DNA of 12,477 nt from an uncultured Bacilli bacterium (GTDB lineage: Bacteria > Bacillota_I > Bacilli_A > RF39 > UBA660): positions 1 through 12,477 of the forward strand of contig CANRPZ010000031.1 in the NCBI GenBank assembly GCA_947632625.1, read 5' to 3'. The notes under the pieces were generated by a model. That model was not told the DNA's origin, made no database searches, and saw only the letters and a program-made list of their open reading frames with translations. Shown here piece by piece: positions 1-5,170 of the stretch. The translations under genes and the position numbers were made by a program. Position 1 is the first letter of the stretch; each line of letters begins with the position of its first letter.

Positions 1-630
1 ACCATCAGTTTAAAATGTAGTGATCAAAATAGTGGATGTGTAACAGAAAATATTAATAGTAAAACTTTTTCAACAACCATAAAGACTGACAATTGGAGTT
101 ATCAAATCAAGGATAAAGCAGGAAATACAACAACATGTAGTAAATCTGTAGATGTTTATGTAGATAAGGAAGCCCCAAGCTGCAATTGGGCAGGGGAATC
201 AACTACATGGACAAACCAAAATCGAACTATTAGTTTAAAATGTAGTGACAAAAACAGTGGATGTGTAACAGAAAATATTAATAATAAAACCTTTTCAACG
301 ACTTTAAAAACAGAGAATTGGAACTATCAAATAAGAGATAATGCTGGAAATACAAAAACATGCAATAAAAATGTTGATGTCTATGTAGATAAGGACGCAC
401 CAAGTTGTGTATGGGAAGGTGAAGGAAATACATGGACAAGTCAAAGTAGAACCATCAGCTTAAAATGTAGTGACCAAAACAGTGGATGTGAAAAAGAGCT
501 AATAAATCGTACAACATATCAAACCGGAACAAGTACGGTAAACTGGAATTATCAAATAAGAGATAATGCTGGAAATACAAATACTTGTAATAAAAATGTT
601 GGTGTCTATATAGATAAAGGTTATCCAAGT
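1..630 (+). repeat. 225-bp in-frame tandem repeat, 2 full units plus a partial third
   Basis: Units start at 1, 226 and 451, exactly 225 bp apart; the third is recognisable to about 630. At the protein level units 1 and 2 match at 58 of 75 positions, and many changes are conservative (D/E, K/R, S/N). The array probably continues upstream because the window opens exactly at a unit boundary. Such arrays expand and contract by recombination and are prone to assembly collapse. Confidence 0.9.
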
Positions 631-1116
631 ATTAGTGCAAAAAAGAATCCCTTAACATTAGGAACAGAAGATTATACTTTTACTAATAATGTAAATGTTA
701 GTTGGAGTGCATCTGGACAAGGAACTCTAACTTGTGATCCAACAAGTAGTAAAAAAAGTGGTAATTATACCGTAAAATGCATTGCAACTGGTAATAATGG
801 TTTATCTAAAGATGTTACATTTGAGGTAAAACATAGTTATCCTGCAACTTATTATTCTAAAACATGTGAGAGAAGAGTAAATTGTGTGACTTACAATGAA
901 TGTAATTGTCCAGCTGAACCTTGCTGTAGTGATGCAGAATGTCAGTCTAATGCCCACTGCAATTGTAATGATGTTACAGGAGAGTGTTGGCCATGTGCAA
1001 TATGTTGTAACTGTGGTTATTCTCCACATGAATATTGCGATACAGAAAAGTATGAATGTGGCAATTGGGATTGTCCAGATGGTGGAACATTAGTTGGAGA
1101 AATGTGTAATTATTAA
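1..1116 (+). CDS. Secreted tandem-repeat (Ig-like) protein with Cys-rich C-terminal tail, 5' truncated
   Basis: Frame 1 is open from the first base to the TAA at 1114-1116, giving the last 371 residues of a larger protein whose start lies upstream. It begins inside a tandem array: two 75-residue units (1-225, 226-450) and a partial third (451-630) starting with TISLKCSD and carrying NWxYQIxDxAGNT and VYxDKxAPSC. Each full unit has four Cys at fixed positions. A different beta-rich segment follows, then an 83-residue tail (865-1113) with 18 Cys, including CC and CxC pairs. There is no LPXTG signal or C-terminal hydrophobic anchor, so any attachment must be N-terminal. The look is of an extracellular Ig-like or bacterial Big-type protein stabilised by disulfides. 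In related genomes such repeats often follow a prepilin-type N-terminus, but that end is not visible here. Next gene starts 18 bases downstream. Function unknown. Confidence 0.85.
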   Translation, partial: TISLKCSDQNSGCVTENINSKTFSTTIKTDNWSYQIKDKAGNTTTCSKSVDVYVDKEAPSCNWAGESTTWTNQNRTISLKCSDKNSGCVTENINNKTFSTTLKTENWNYQIRDNAGNTKTCNKNVDVYVDKDAPSCVWEGEGNTWTSQSRTISLKCSDQNSGCEKELINRTTYQTGTSTVNWNYQIRDNAGNTNTCNKNVGVYIDKGYPSISAKKNPLTLGTEDYTFTNNVNVSWSASGQGTLTCDPTSSKKSGNYTVKCIATGNNGLSKDVTFEVKHSYPATYYSKTCERRVNCVTYNECNCPAEPCCSDAECQSNAHCNCNDVTGECWPCAICCNCGYSPHEYCDTEKYECGNWDCPDGGTLVGEMCNY

Positions 1117-1134
1117 AAAAGAAAAGGATAAAAT

Positions 1135-1662
1135 ATGAAAAATAAATGGATTATAATTTTGTGTATATTAATTTTTGTAGTAGCTATTATGGATGGATTT
1201 TTAATATTCAATAATAAAAAGAATTTAGAATCTAGTAATGAGCCTTCTAAAAATAGTTATCCGTCTTCTGAAAATTCAGAACAAACAAATTTTAAAGATG
1301 ATGTTAAAGAATATATATGCATTAAGACCGATGAAAGTAGGACTGATTCAAAATTAAATATAAATTATCAATATAAATTACAATATAATTTCGTTGTTTT
1401 GGAAGATAAAAGAATAACCGGAAGCATAGATTCAGTATTTCAATTTCAAAACCAAACAGATTATGAAAAATATGTCTCTAATATTAACTTTAATGAAACA
1501 GGAAATCTTGAGCGGGAACTAAATCCAGAGCAAAATATAGTAATTTCGAAACTATTATCAATTTTTCCAAATAATAAAAATAGTGATAAAGAAATATTTA
1601 CAGAAGAATATTTTGATGTTATTGAAACATATGGCTTTAAAAATTGTCAAGAAATAAGGTAA
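1135..1662 (+). CDS. Membrane-anchored extracytoplasmic hypothetical protein
   Basis: This is a 175-residue protein starting at an ATG preceded by AAAAGGA. A Lys-rich N-terminus leads into one hydrophobic segment (about residues 5-26), then a Ser/Asn/Glu-rich linker (about 30-52) and a soluble domain with two Cys, one in YICIKTDES and one near the end in KNCQEIR. There is no lipobox with a suitable Cys, so it is more likely a single-pass signal-anchor protein than a lipoprotein. It lacks the GFTLVE motif of prepilins. It sits 18 bases after the repeat protein and 36 bases before the prepilin gene on the same strand, so co-transcription and a role at the cell surface are likely. I do not recognise the family. 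The Cys pair may form a disulfide as in its neighbours. Confidence 0.75.
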   Translation: MKNKWIIILCILIFVVAIMDGFLIFNNKKNLESSNEPSKNSYPSSENSEQTNFKDDVKEYICIKTDESRTDSKLNINYQYKLQYNFVVLEDKRITGSIDSVFQFQNQTDYEKYVSNINFNETGNLERELNPEQNIVISKLLSIFPNNKNSDKEIFTEEYFDVIETYGFKNCQEIR

Positions 1663-1698
1663 CAAATATCTTTTAACATTAAGAAAGGAATTTTGATT

Positions 1699-2103
1699 AT
1701 GAAAAACAAAAATGGTTTTACATTGGTAGAATTACTAGCTGTTATAGTCATATTAGCTCTTTTAATATCCGTTGCAGTCCCAAGTACCATCTCTATTTCC
1801 AATAAATTAAAAGAGAATATGTTTTGTAAAAAAATCGATTCTATTGAAACAGCAGCCAAATTATACGGAGAAGATCGAAAAGAAAGTTTTACTAGTACAT
1901 ACGAAGGAAATCGCAGCCGTACCATTACGGTTAAGGATTTAATAGATAGCAATGATTTAAAAAAGGATAATAGTGAAGCTCCCTATATAATTGATCCAAG
2001 AAACAATGAAGGAATGGATGCGATTAGTATCATTATATATGAAAAATATAATCGTATATATGTTCATTTTAACGATGAAATAAATTCTATTTGTGATAAA
2101 TAG
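1699..2103 (+). CDS. Prepilin-type N-terminal cleavage/methylation domain protein (small pilin-like)
   Basis: This 134-residue protein begins MKNKNGFTLVELLAVIVILA, the class III signal of type IV pilins and pseudopilins. A prepilin peptidase would cut between Gly6 and Phe7 and methylate Phe7; Glu11 is the conserved Glu+5. The hydrophobic helix runs to about residue 34, followed by a short variable globular domain with Cys43 and Cys132, a likely disulfide loop. I chose ATG 1699 over an in-frame TTG at 1693 because the AAAGGAA site (1684-1690) is well spaced for it and it gives the standard short Lys-rich leader. It is smaller than a typical major pilin, so a minor pilin or pseudopilin (ComGC/GspG-like) is plausible. 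No assembly ATPase or peptidase is nearby. It is probably the last gene of the surface cluster. Confidence 0.88.
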   Translation: MKNKNGFTLVELLAVIVILALLISVAVPSTISISNKLKENMFCKKIDSIETAAKLYGEDRKESFTSTYEGNRSRTITVKDLIDSNDLKKDNSEAPYIIDPRNNEGMDAISIIIYEKYNRIYVHFNDEINSICDK

Positions 2104-2119
2104 AAATATGTGATAAGAT
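2091..2119 (+). promoter_or_regulatory. Candidate promoter for der
   Basis: TTGTGA (2091-2096) lies 17 bp before TAAGAT (2114-2119), which is preceded by TG one base upstream (extended -10). It overlaps the 3' end of the prepilin gene. A weak inverted repeat, AAATATG (2104-2110) with CATATTT (2126-2132), surrounds the -10 and could be a feeble terminator for the upstream genes. The boxes are imperfect, so confidence is limited. Confidence 0.4.
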
Positions 2120-2151
2120 AGGTAGCATATTTTTAGAAAAAGGGTGTTTTT

Positions 2152-3459
2152 ATGAAACCAACTGTTTGTTTAATTGGTAAACCAAATGTCGGAAAATCAA
2201 CAATTTTCAATCGCTTGATTAAAGAAAATAAATCCATTGTTCTAGATACCCCTGGTGTAACTAGAGATCGTATTTATGGAGATGTTGATTATCAAAATAA
2301 AAGTTTTTTATTAATTGATACGGGTGGTATTGAATATGAAAACAATAACTGGAATCAAGATATTTTTGTGCAAGCTACCCTAGCAATTGAAGAAGCCGAT
2401 TTAATTGTTTTTGTTGTAGATGGAAAAGAAGAAATTAGTAGTAGTGATTTAAAAATAAGAGATATTTTACTAAAAACCAATAAAAAAGTAATTGTGGCAG
2501 TAAATAAATTAGATAATGAAAAAAGAAAAGAAAATGTCTATAACTATTATGAATTAGGTTTTCCTATCGTAATACCAATAAGTGCTTCTCATAATTTAGG
2601 ATTTAATGAGTTGTTAGATGAAATTTGTGCCGATTTTAAAGAAACGGAAAAAGTGGTAGATTCTCGATTAAAATTCTGTTTTATTGGAAGACCAAATGTT
2701 GGAAAAAGTAGTTTAATTAATGCTATCTTAAATGAAGAAAGAGCAATTGTAAGTTCAGTTGCAGGAACAACACGAGATGCCACAGATACACTTTTTAAAT
2801 ATCAAGGGCAAGAAATTGTCGCAATTGATACGGCTGGTATGAGAAAAAAGGGTAGAATATATGAAAATATTGAAAAATATAGTTTAATACGTAGTTTAAA
2901 GGCAATTGATCGAAGCGACGTTTGTGTTTTAGTTTTGGATGCAGTAGATGGAATACTTGAACAAGACAAACATATTTTATCTTATGCTATCGAAGCGGGT
3001 AAGGGGATTGTTATAGCAGTAAATAAGTGGGATACAATCGAAAATCCGGATCAAGAGATAAAAACATGGAAAAAAAATATTGAGTCACATTTTGTTTTTG
3101 CTTCCTATGCTTTTGTAGTCTTTTTATCTGCGAAAACCAAAAAAAGATTGCATACTTTAATGCCAGCCATTTTAGCTGCTTATGAAAATAATCATAAAGA
3201 AATTAAAACAAGTGATTTAAATAATGCCATTATAGAAGCTGTTTCTATGCATGAACCACCATCTTATAAGGGAAAACGTTTAAAAATTTATTTTGTTCAC
3301 CAAACAGCAACAAATCCACCAAAATTTACTTTTAATGTCAATAATAAAAGCCTAATTCATTTTAGTTACGAACGTTATTTAGAAAATAAAATTCGTGAAA
3401 ATTTTGATTTAGATGGTACACCTATATTATTACAATTCAAAAATAAAAATGAAGATTAA
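2152..3459 (+). CDS. der: Ribosome biogenesis GTPase Der (EngA), double GTPase
   Basis: This 435-residue protein has the two tandem GTPase domains unique to Der. Domain 1 has G1 GKPNVGKS (residues 9-16), a G3 in the DTGG form and G4 NKLD. Domain 2 has G1 GRPNVGKS, the switch sequence VAGTTRD, G3 DTAGM and G4 NKWD. A KH-like domain fills the last about 85 residues (MHEPPSYKGKRLKIYF... then TPILLQFKNKNED). Length is standard for the family. Der binds the 50S subunit in the cytoplasm and is needed for its late assembly; it is normally essential. The ATG is preceded by AAAAAGGG. Its 3' end is convergent with an XRE regulator gene, four bases apart, with a shared terminator that reaches into both coding regions. 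It probably has its own promoter over the end of the prepilin gene. Confidence 0.98.
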   Translation: MKPTVCLIGKPNVGKSTIFNRLIKENKSIVLDTPGVTRDRIYGDVDYQNKSFLLIDTGGIEYENNNWNQDIFVQATLAIEEADLIVFVVDGKEEISSSDLKIRDILLKTNKKVIVAVNKLDNEKRKENVYNYYELGFPIVIPISASHNLGFNELLDEICADFKETEKVVDSRLKFCFIGRPNVGKSSLINAILNEERAIVSSVAGTTRDATDTLFKYQGQEIVAIDTAGMRKKGRIYENIEKYSLIRSLKAIDRSDVCVLVLDAVDGILEQDKHILSYAIEAGKGIVIAVNKWDTIENPDQEIKTWKKNIESHFVFASYAFVVFLSAKTKKRLHTLMPAILAAYENNHKEIKTSDLNNAIIEAVSMHEPPSYKGKRLKIYFVHQTATNPPKFTFNVNNKSLIHFSYERYLENKIRENFDLDGTPILLQFKNKNED

Positions 3460-3478
3460 TCATTTAATCCTCATTTTT
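3445..3478. terminator. Bidirectional terminator overlapping both stop codons
   Basis: Arm AAAAATGAAGATTAA (3445-3459) and arm TTAATCCTCATTTTT (3464-3478) are inverted copies with one difference, separated by the loop TCAT. In minus-strand RNA the odd pair is a G-U wobble, so the stem is fully paired; in plus-strand RNA it is an A/C mismatch. A T run follows on each side (3474-3480, and its mirror image before 3449). It serves der (+) and the XRE gene (-), and each stop codon lies in a stem arm. Confidence 0.75.
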
Positions 3479-3727
3479 TTCTTTACTATCTATTCTGTTT
3501 TTAAATTTCCATCTCGTTTGGTCAGAATTAAAAAAATCTCGAATATCAACATTTAATACTTTAGCTAAGTTATCTAAAAATTCAATAGAAACATTAATTT
3601 TTCCTCTTTCTACACTTGCTAAATATCTATAGTTCAGTCCAAATTGTTCATAAAATTTTTCTTGAGATAAATTGGATTGGTATCGAAGGTATTTTAAATT
3701 ATTTCCAACAATTGTTTGAATTTTCAT
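3464..3727 (-). CDS. XRE-family transcriptional regulator (single HTH)
   Basis: This 87-residue cytoplasmic protein is essentially one Cro/C1-type helix-turn-helix: NNLKYLRYQSNLSQEKFYEQ, then LNYRYLASVERGKINVSIEFLDNLAKVLNV and IRDFF, the usual five-helix layout with the Ser-Val-Glu-Arg-Gly segment that ends the recognition region. A short basic tail follows. The start codon has a strong AAGGAG site (TAAGGAGTGAAAT then ATG). The gene is convergent with der and divergent from a second XRE gene at 3848. A perfect 13-bp palindrome lies inside its likely promoter spacer, as expected for an autorepressor. No sensor or peptidase domain is attached, so it probably acts as a DNA-binding dimer whose signal is unknown. 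It is not a close relative of the + strand pair at 3848 and 4914. Confidence 0.92.
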   Translation of the reverse strand: MKIQTIVGNNLKYLRYQSNLSQEKFYEQFGLNYRYLASVERGKINVSIEFLDNLAKVLNVDIRDFFNSDQTRWKFKNRIDSKEKNED

Positions 3728-3745
3728 ATTTCACTCCTTACTATT

Positions 3746-3774
3746 ACTATAGATTTTTGTAATTTACAAGTCTA
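3746..3774 (-). promoter_or_regulatory. Candidate promoter of the 3464-3727 regulator with internal palindromic operator
   Basis: On the minus strand, TAGACT (3774-3769) is 17 bp from TATAGT (3751-3746). Inside the spacer lies a perfect inverted repeat TTGTAA-T-TTACAA (3757-3769). A dimeric XRE protein bound there would block RNA polymerase, so negative autoregulation is a reasonable inference. The -35 box matches consensus at four of six positions. Confidence 0.5.
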
Positions 3775-3796
3775 CTACATAATAGCTGCACAAAAA

Positions 3797-3825
3797 TTGA
3801 CAATTTAAAAAATATAAGGTATGAT
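3797..3825 (+). promoter_or_regulatory. Strong sigma-A promoter for the 3848 regulator
   Basis: TTGACA (3797-3802, perfect -35), a 17-bp spacer, and TATGAT (3820-3825, five of six). Transcription should start near 3832, leaving a leader of about 16 bases. An in-frame ATG at 3821 lies inside the -10 box and would be upstream of the transcript start, so it cannot be the start codon from this promoter. Confidence 0.8.
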
Positions 3826-3847
3826 TAAAAGCATTCGGAGGAGACTT

Positions 3848-4072
3848 ATGAAAAACGAAATAACAAGTATGAATAAATTAAGAAAATTACGTGAGAAAAA
3901 AAATTTAAGTTATGAAGATATGGCCGCAATTTTAAAAATAAGCAAAGCCTATTATTGGCAAATTGAACATAAAAATCGTCGTCTTTCTTATCAAATGTCT
4001 AAAGAAATTGCTGCTATTTTTCATTTAAAGCCCGATGATCTTTTTTATGATGAATTTAAGACAACTAAATAA
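3848..4072 (+). CDS. Small XRE-family regulator, paralog of the 4914 gene
   Basis: The product has 74 residues when started at ATG 3848, which has GGAGGAG (3837-3843) four bases upstream. The longer frame from 3821 is rejected because that ATG falls in the promoter. Nearly the whole chain is one HTH: LRKLREKKNLSYEDMAAILKISKAYYWQIEHKNRRLSY... with IAAIFHLKPDDLFYDE closing it. The recognition helix carries the unusual run AYYWQIEHKNRR instead of the common SxISxYExG. The 4914 product shares this layout and most residues. The gene is divergent from the 3464-3727 regulator and 32 bases before the SpoVIF-like gene, with which it probably forms an operon. DNA-binding regulation is inferred from the fold; the targets are unknown. 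Confidence 0.92.
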   Translation: MKNEITSMNKLRKLREKKNLSYEDMAAILKISKAYYWQIEHKNRRLSYQMSKEIAAIFHLKPDDLFYDEFKTTK

Positions 4073-4104
4073 ATATTTTTCATATATTAAATTAGGTGAT
4101 TGAA

Positions 4105-4347
4105 ATGGAATTTAAAGACGATTTCTTTAAAAAAGTCGAAAAAAAAACCAAAGTAAACAAAGATACTATTGTAGATTTAGCGAGAAAATTACAAGCTGGA
4201 AATATGAAGGATGAAAAAACATTGCGAGAGGTAATTTCTACATTAAGTATAATGACAGGAAAAAATGTAACCAAAGAGCAAGAAGAAAAAATTATAAATA
4301 CAATTATAAGTGATAAAATTCCCAAAAATATTGATAAAATGTTTTAA
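4105..4347 (+). CDS. Stage VI sporulation protein F (SpoVIF)-like small protein
   Basis: The 80-residue product reads FFKKVEKKTKVNKDTIVDLA, then LQAGNMKDEKTLREVI, NVTKEQEEKIINTII and IPKNIDKMF. This matches, from memory, the SpoVIF (YjcC) family pattern of FF..IEKKTGV..., LA..LQ..NFKDEKTVR, and a K-rich ending, and the length fits the family (about 80-90 residues). In Bacillus the protein is needed for proper spore coat assembly and outgrowth, but homologs occur in Firmicutes whose sporulation is unproven, so the role here is uncertain. It is all-helical, cytoplasmic and has no membrane segment. ATG 4105 is preferred to GTG 4096 because AGGTGAT (4094-4100) is spaced four bases before it and the GTG lies inside that site. 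It probably shares the promoter of the regulator just upstream and ends at an A/T-only hairpin. Confidence 0.72.
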   Translation: MEFKDDFFKKVEKKTKVNKDTIVDLARKLQAGNMKDEKTLREVISTLSIMTGKNVTKEQEEKIINTIISDKIPKNIDKMF

Positions 4348-4353
4348 AAATCC

Positions 4354-4387
4354 AAATATAAAATTTTTATTTTATATTTATTTTTTT
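4354..4387 (+). terminator. A/T-only hairpin terminator after the SpoVIF-like gene
   Basis: AAATATAAAAT (4354-4364) and ATTTTATATTT (4369-4379) form a perfect 11-bp stem around TTTT, followed by A and seven T (4381-4387). The stem contains no G-C pair, so it is weak, but it sits where a + strand stop is expected and covers the stop codon of the convergent minus gene. Confidence 0.45.
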
Positions 4388-4809
4388 CGTCCCAGTAACT
4401 TATCTAAAGAATAGTGATATTGTTTTGTAAATTCTAAAGCATAGCTTGTAGTAATTAAACATTTTTCATTCTCGTACTTGTGAATACTAGATTGGCTACA
4501 ATTTAATTTTTGAGCAAGTTTTTCTTGGGTTAAATGATTTTCTTTACGAAATGTTTTTATGTTTTTAGAAACCTCAATAAGATTAATTCTTTGAATTTCC
4601 ATGACCTGTTCTTTCGTAGGAGTATTTCCTATCAAGTAATCTAGACTCGTATGATAAAAATTAGCCAAATCATTTAATTTTTCTAAAGGAATAATATCCT
4701 TTCCATTTTCATATCCAGCATATGTGCTTCTTTTAACATGCAATATTTCAGCTATTTCTCTTTGTTTTAATCCTTCATACTCTCTTAATTCTTTTAATTT
4801 TTCAAACAT
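4378..4809 (-). CDS. Regulator with two tandem XRE helix-turn-helix domains
   Basis: The 143-residue protein carries two complete Cro/C1-type domains. The first (about residues 1-63) reads LKELREYEGLKQREIAEIL, then STYAGYENGKDIIPLEKLNDLANFY and LDYLIGN. The second (about 78-141) reads NIKTFRKENHLTQEKLAQKL, then SQSSIHKYENEKCLITTSYALEFTKQY and LDKLLG. A helical linker (TKEQVMEIQRINLIE) joins them. One chain could therefore contact two half-sites or two operators. The first recognition segment (STYAGYENG) is canonical; the second (SSIHKYENE) lacks the final Gly. The start ATG has AGGTGG upstream. The gene is divergent from the 4914 regulator and shares its repeat-rich intergenic region. It is not obviously related to the 3464-3727 protein. 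Confidence 0.92.
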   Translation of the reverse strand: MFEKLKELREYEGLKQREIAEILHVKRSTYAGYENGKDIIPLEKLNDLANFYHTSLDYLIGNTPTKEQVMEIQRINLIEVSKNIKTFRKENHLTQEKLAQKLNCSQSSIHKYENEKCLITTSYALEFTKQYHYSLDKLLGRKK

Positions 4810-4818
4810 ACTACCACC

Positions 4819-4849
4819 TAGTATTAATTTTCTCTAAAATTAGTATTAA
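4819..4849. promoter_or_regulatory. Candidate operator: paired direct repeats around an inverted repeat
   Basis: TAGTATTAA occurs at 4819-4827 and again at 4841-4849, 22 bp apart (about two helical turns). Between them TAATTTT (4825-4831) and AAAATTA (4836-4842) form a perfect inverted repeat with a CTCT centre. The site lies just upstream of the minus-strand tandem-HTH gene and of the promoter of the 4914 gene. Binding by one of the local XRE proteins is inference. Confidence 0.4.
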
Positions 4850-4883
4850 ATTCTTGAAATGGTGGGGTATAGTAATAAAAATG

Positions 4884-4892
4884 TGATATAAT
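4884..4892 (+). promoter_or_regulatory. Extended -10 promoter for the 4914 regulator and possibly the export operon
   Basis: TGATATAAT (4884-4892) is a perfect extended -10 (TG-N-TATAAT). The expected -35 position (around 4864-4869) has no match to TTGACA, which extended -10 promoters tolerate and which can also mean activator dependence. Transcription would begin near 4899. No terminator is visible between 5114 and 5171, so transcription may run into the exporter. Confidence 0.6.
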
Positions 4893-4913
4893 TGGTTTGA
4901 AAGAGGGATTATA

Positions 4914-5114
4914 TTGAAGAACTGCTATTTAAAATTAAAAAAATTACGTGAAAAAAATAATTTAAGCTATGACGATATGGCAAAAGTTTTAGGGATTAGT
5001 AAATGCTACTACTGGCAAATTGAACATAAGAAAAGAAGACTATATTACGAGATGGCAATTAAAATCGCCGATTATTTTCATTTGACCCCTGATGCAATTT
5101 TTTTTGAAAAATAA
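4914..5114 (+). CDS. Small XRE-family regulator next to the peptide export operon, paralog of the 3848 gene
   Basis: The product has 66 residues and starts with TTG at 4914, supported by GAGGGA (4903-4908) five bases upstream; no better ATG gives the full HTH. The HTH reads LKKLREKNNLSYDDMAKVLGISKCYYWQIEHKKRRLYY... with IADYFHLTPDAIFFEK at the end. It matches the 3848 product along nearly its whole length, including the YYWQIEHK-RR recognition segment, and the DNA is also similar at the 5' end, so the two arose by duplication. It lies 56 bases before the C39-peptidase exporter on the same strand with no terminator between, which makes it the best local candidate for controlling peptide production. 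Cys in the recognition helix (SKCYY) replaces Ala of the paralog. Confidence 0.9.
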   Translation: MKNCYLKLKKLREKNNLSYDDMAKVLGISKCYYWQIEHKKRRLYYEMAIKIADYFHLTPDAIFFEK

Positions 5115-5170
5115 TCAGAAAAAAAAGGAAATATCAAATTTACCTTGTATATATATAGTAGGAGGTAAAA

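Noticed and set aside
1..630. CRISPR-like array
   Set aside because: The repeats are 225 bp, in-frame and protein-coding with divergence between units; there are no short identical repeats with unique spacers anywhere in the window.
802..1029. Minus-strand frame over the Cys-rich tail
   Set aside because: Shadow frame created by repeated TGT/TGC codons; no start signal and no recognisable domain.
896..1093. Overlapping + strand frame in the Cys-rich tail
   Set aside because: Out-of-frame shadow of the repeat-protein gene, low-complexity, no start signal.
886..1116. Separate small Cys-rich gene starting at GTG 886
   Set aside because: It is in frame with, and continuous with, the open frame from base 1; no ribosome binding site precedes 886. 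It is the tail of the large repeat protein.
1647..1952. Minus-strand frame opposite the prepilin gene
   Set aside because: Antisense shadow of a clear prepilin coding region, without a ribosome binding site.
5115..5170. Separate promoter for the exporter (TATATATATAGT run)
   Set aside because: The -10-like TATAGT (5154-5159) has no matching -35 at 17 bp; the AT run alone is not enough, so co-transcription from the 4914 promoter remains equally likely.
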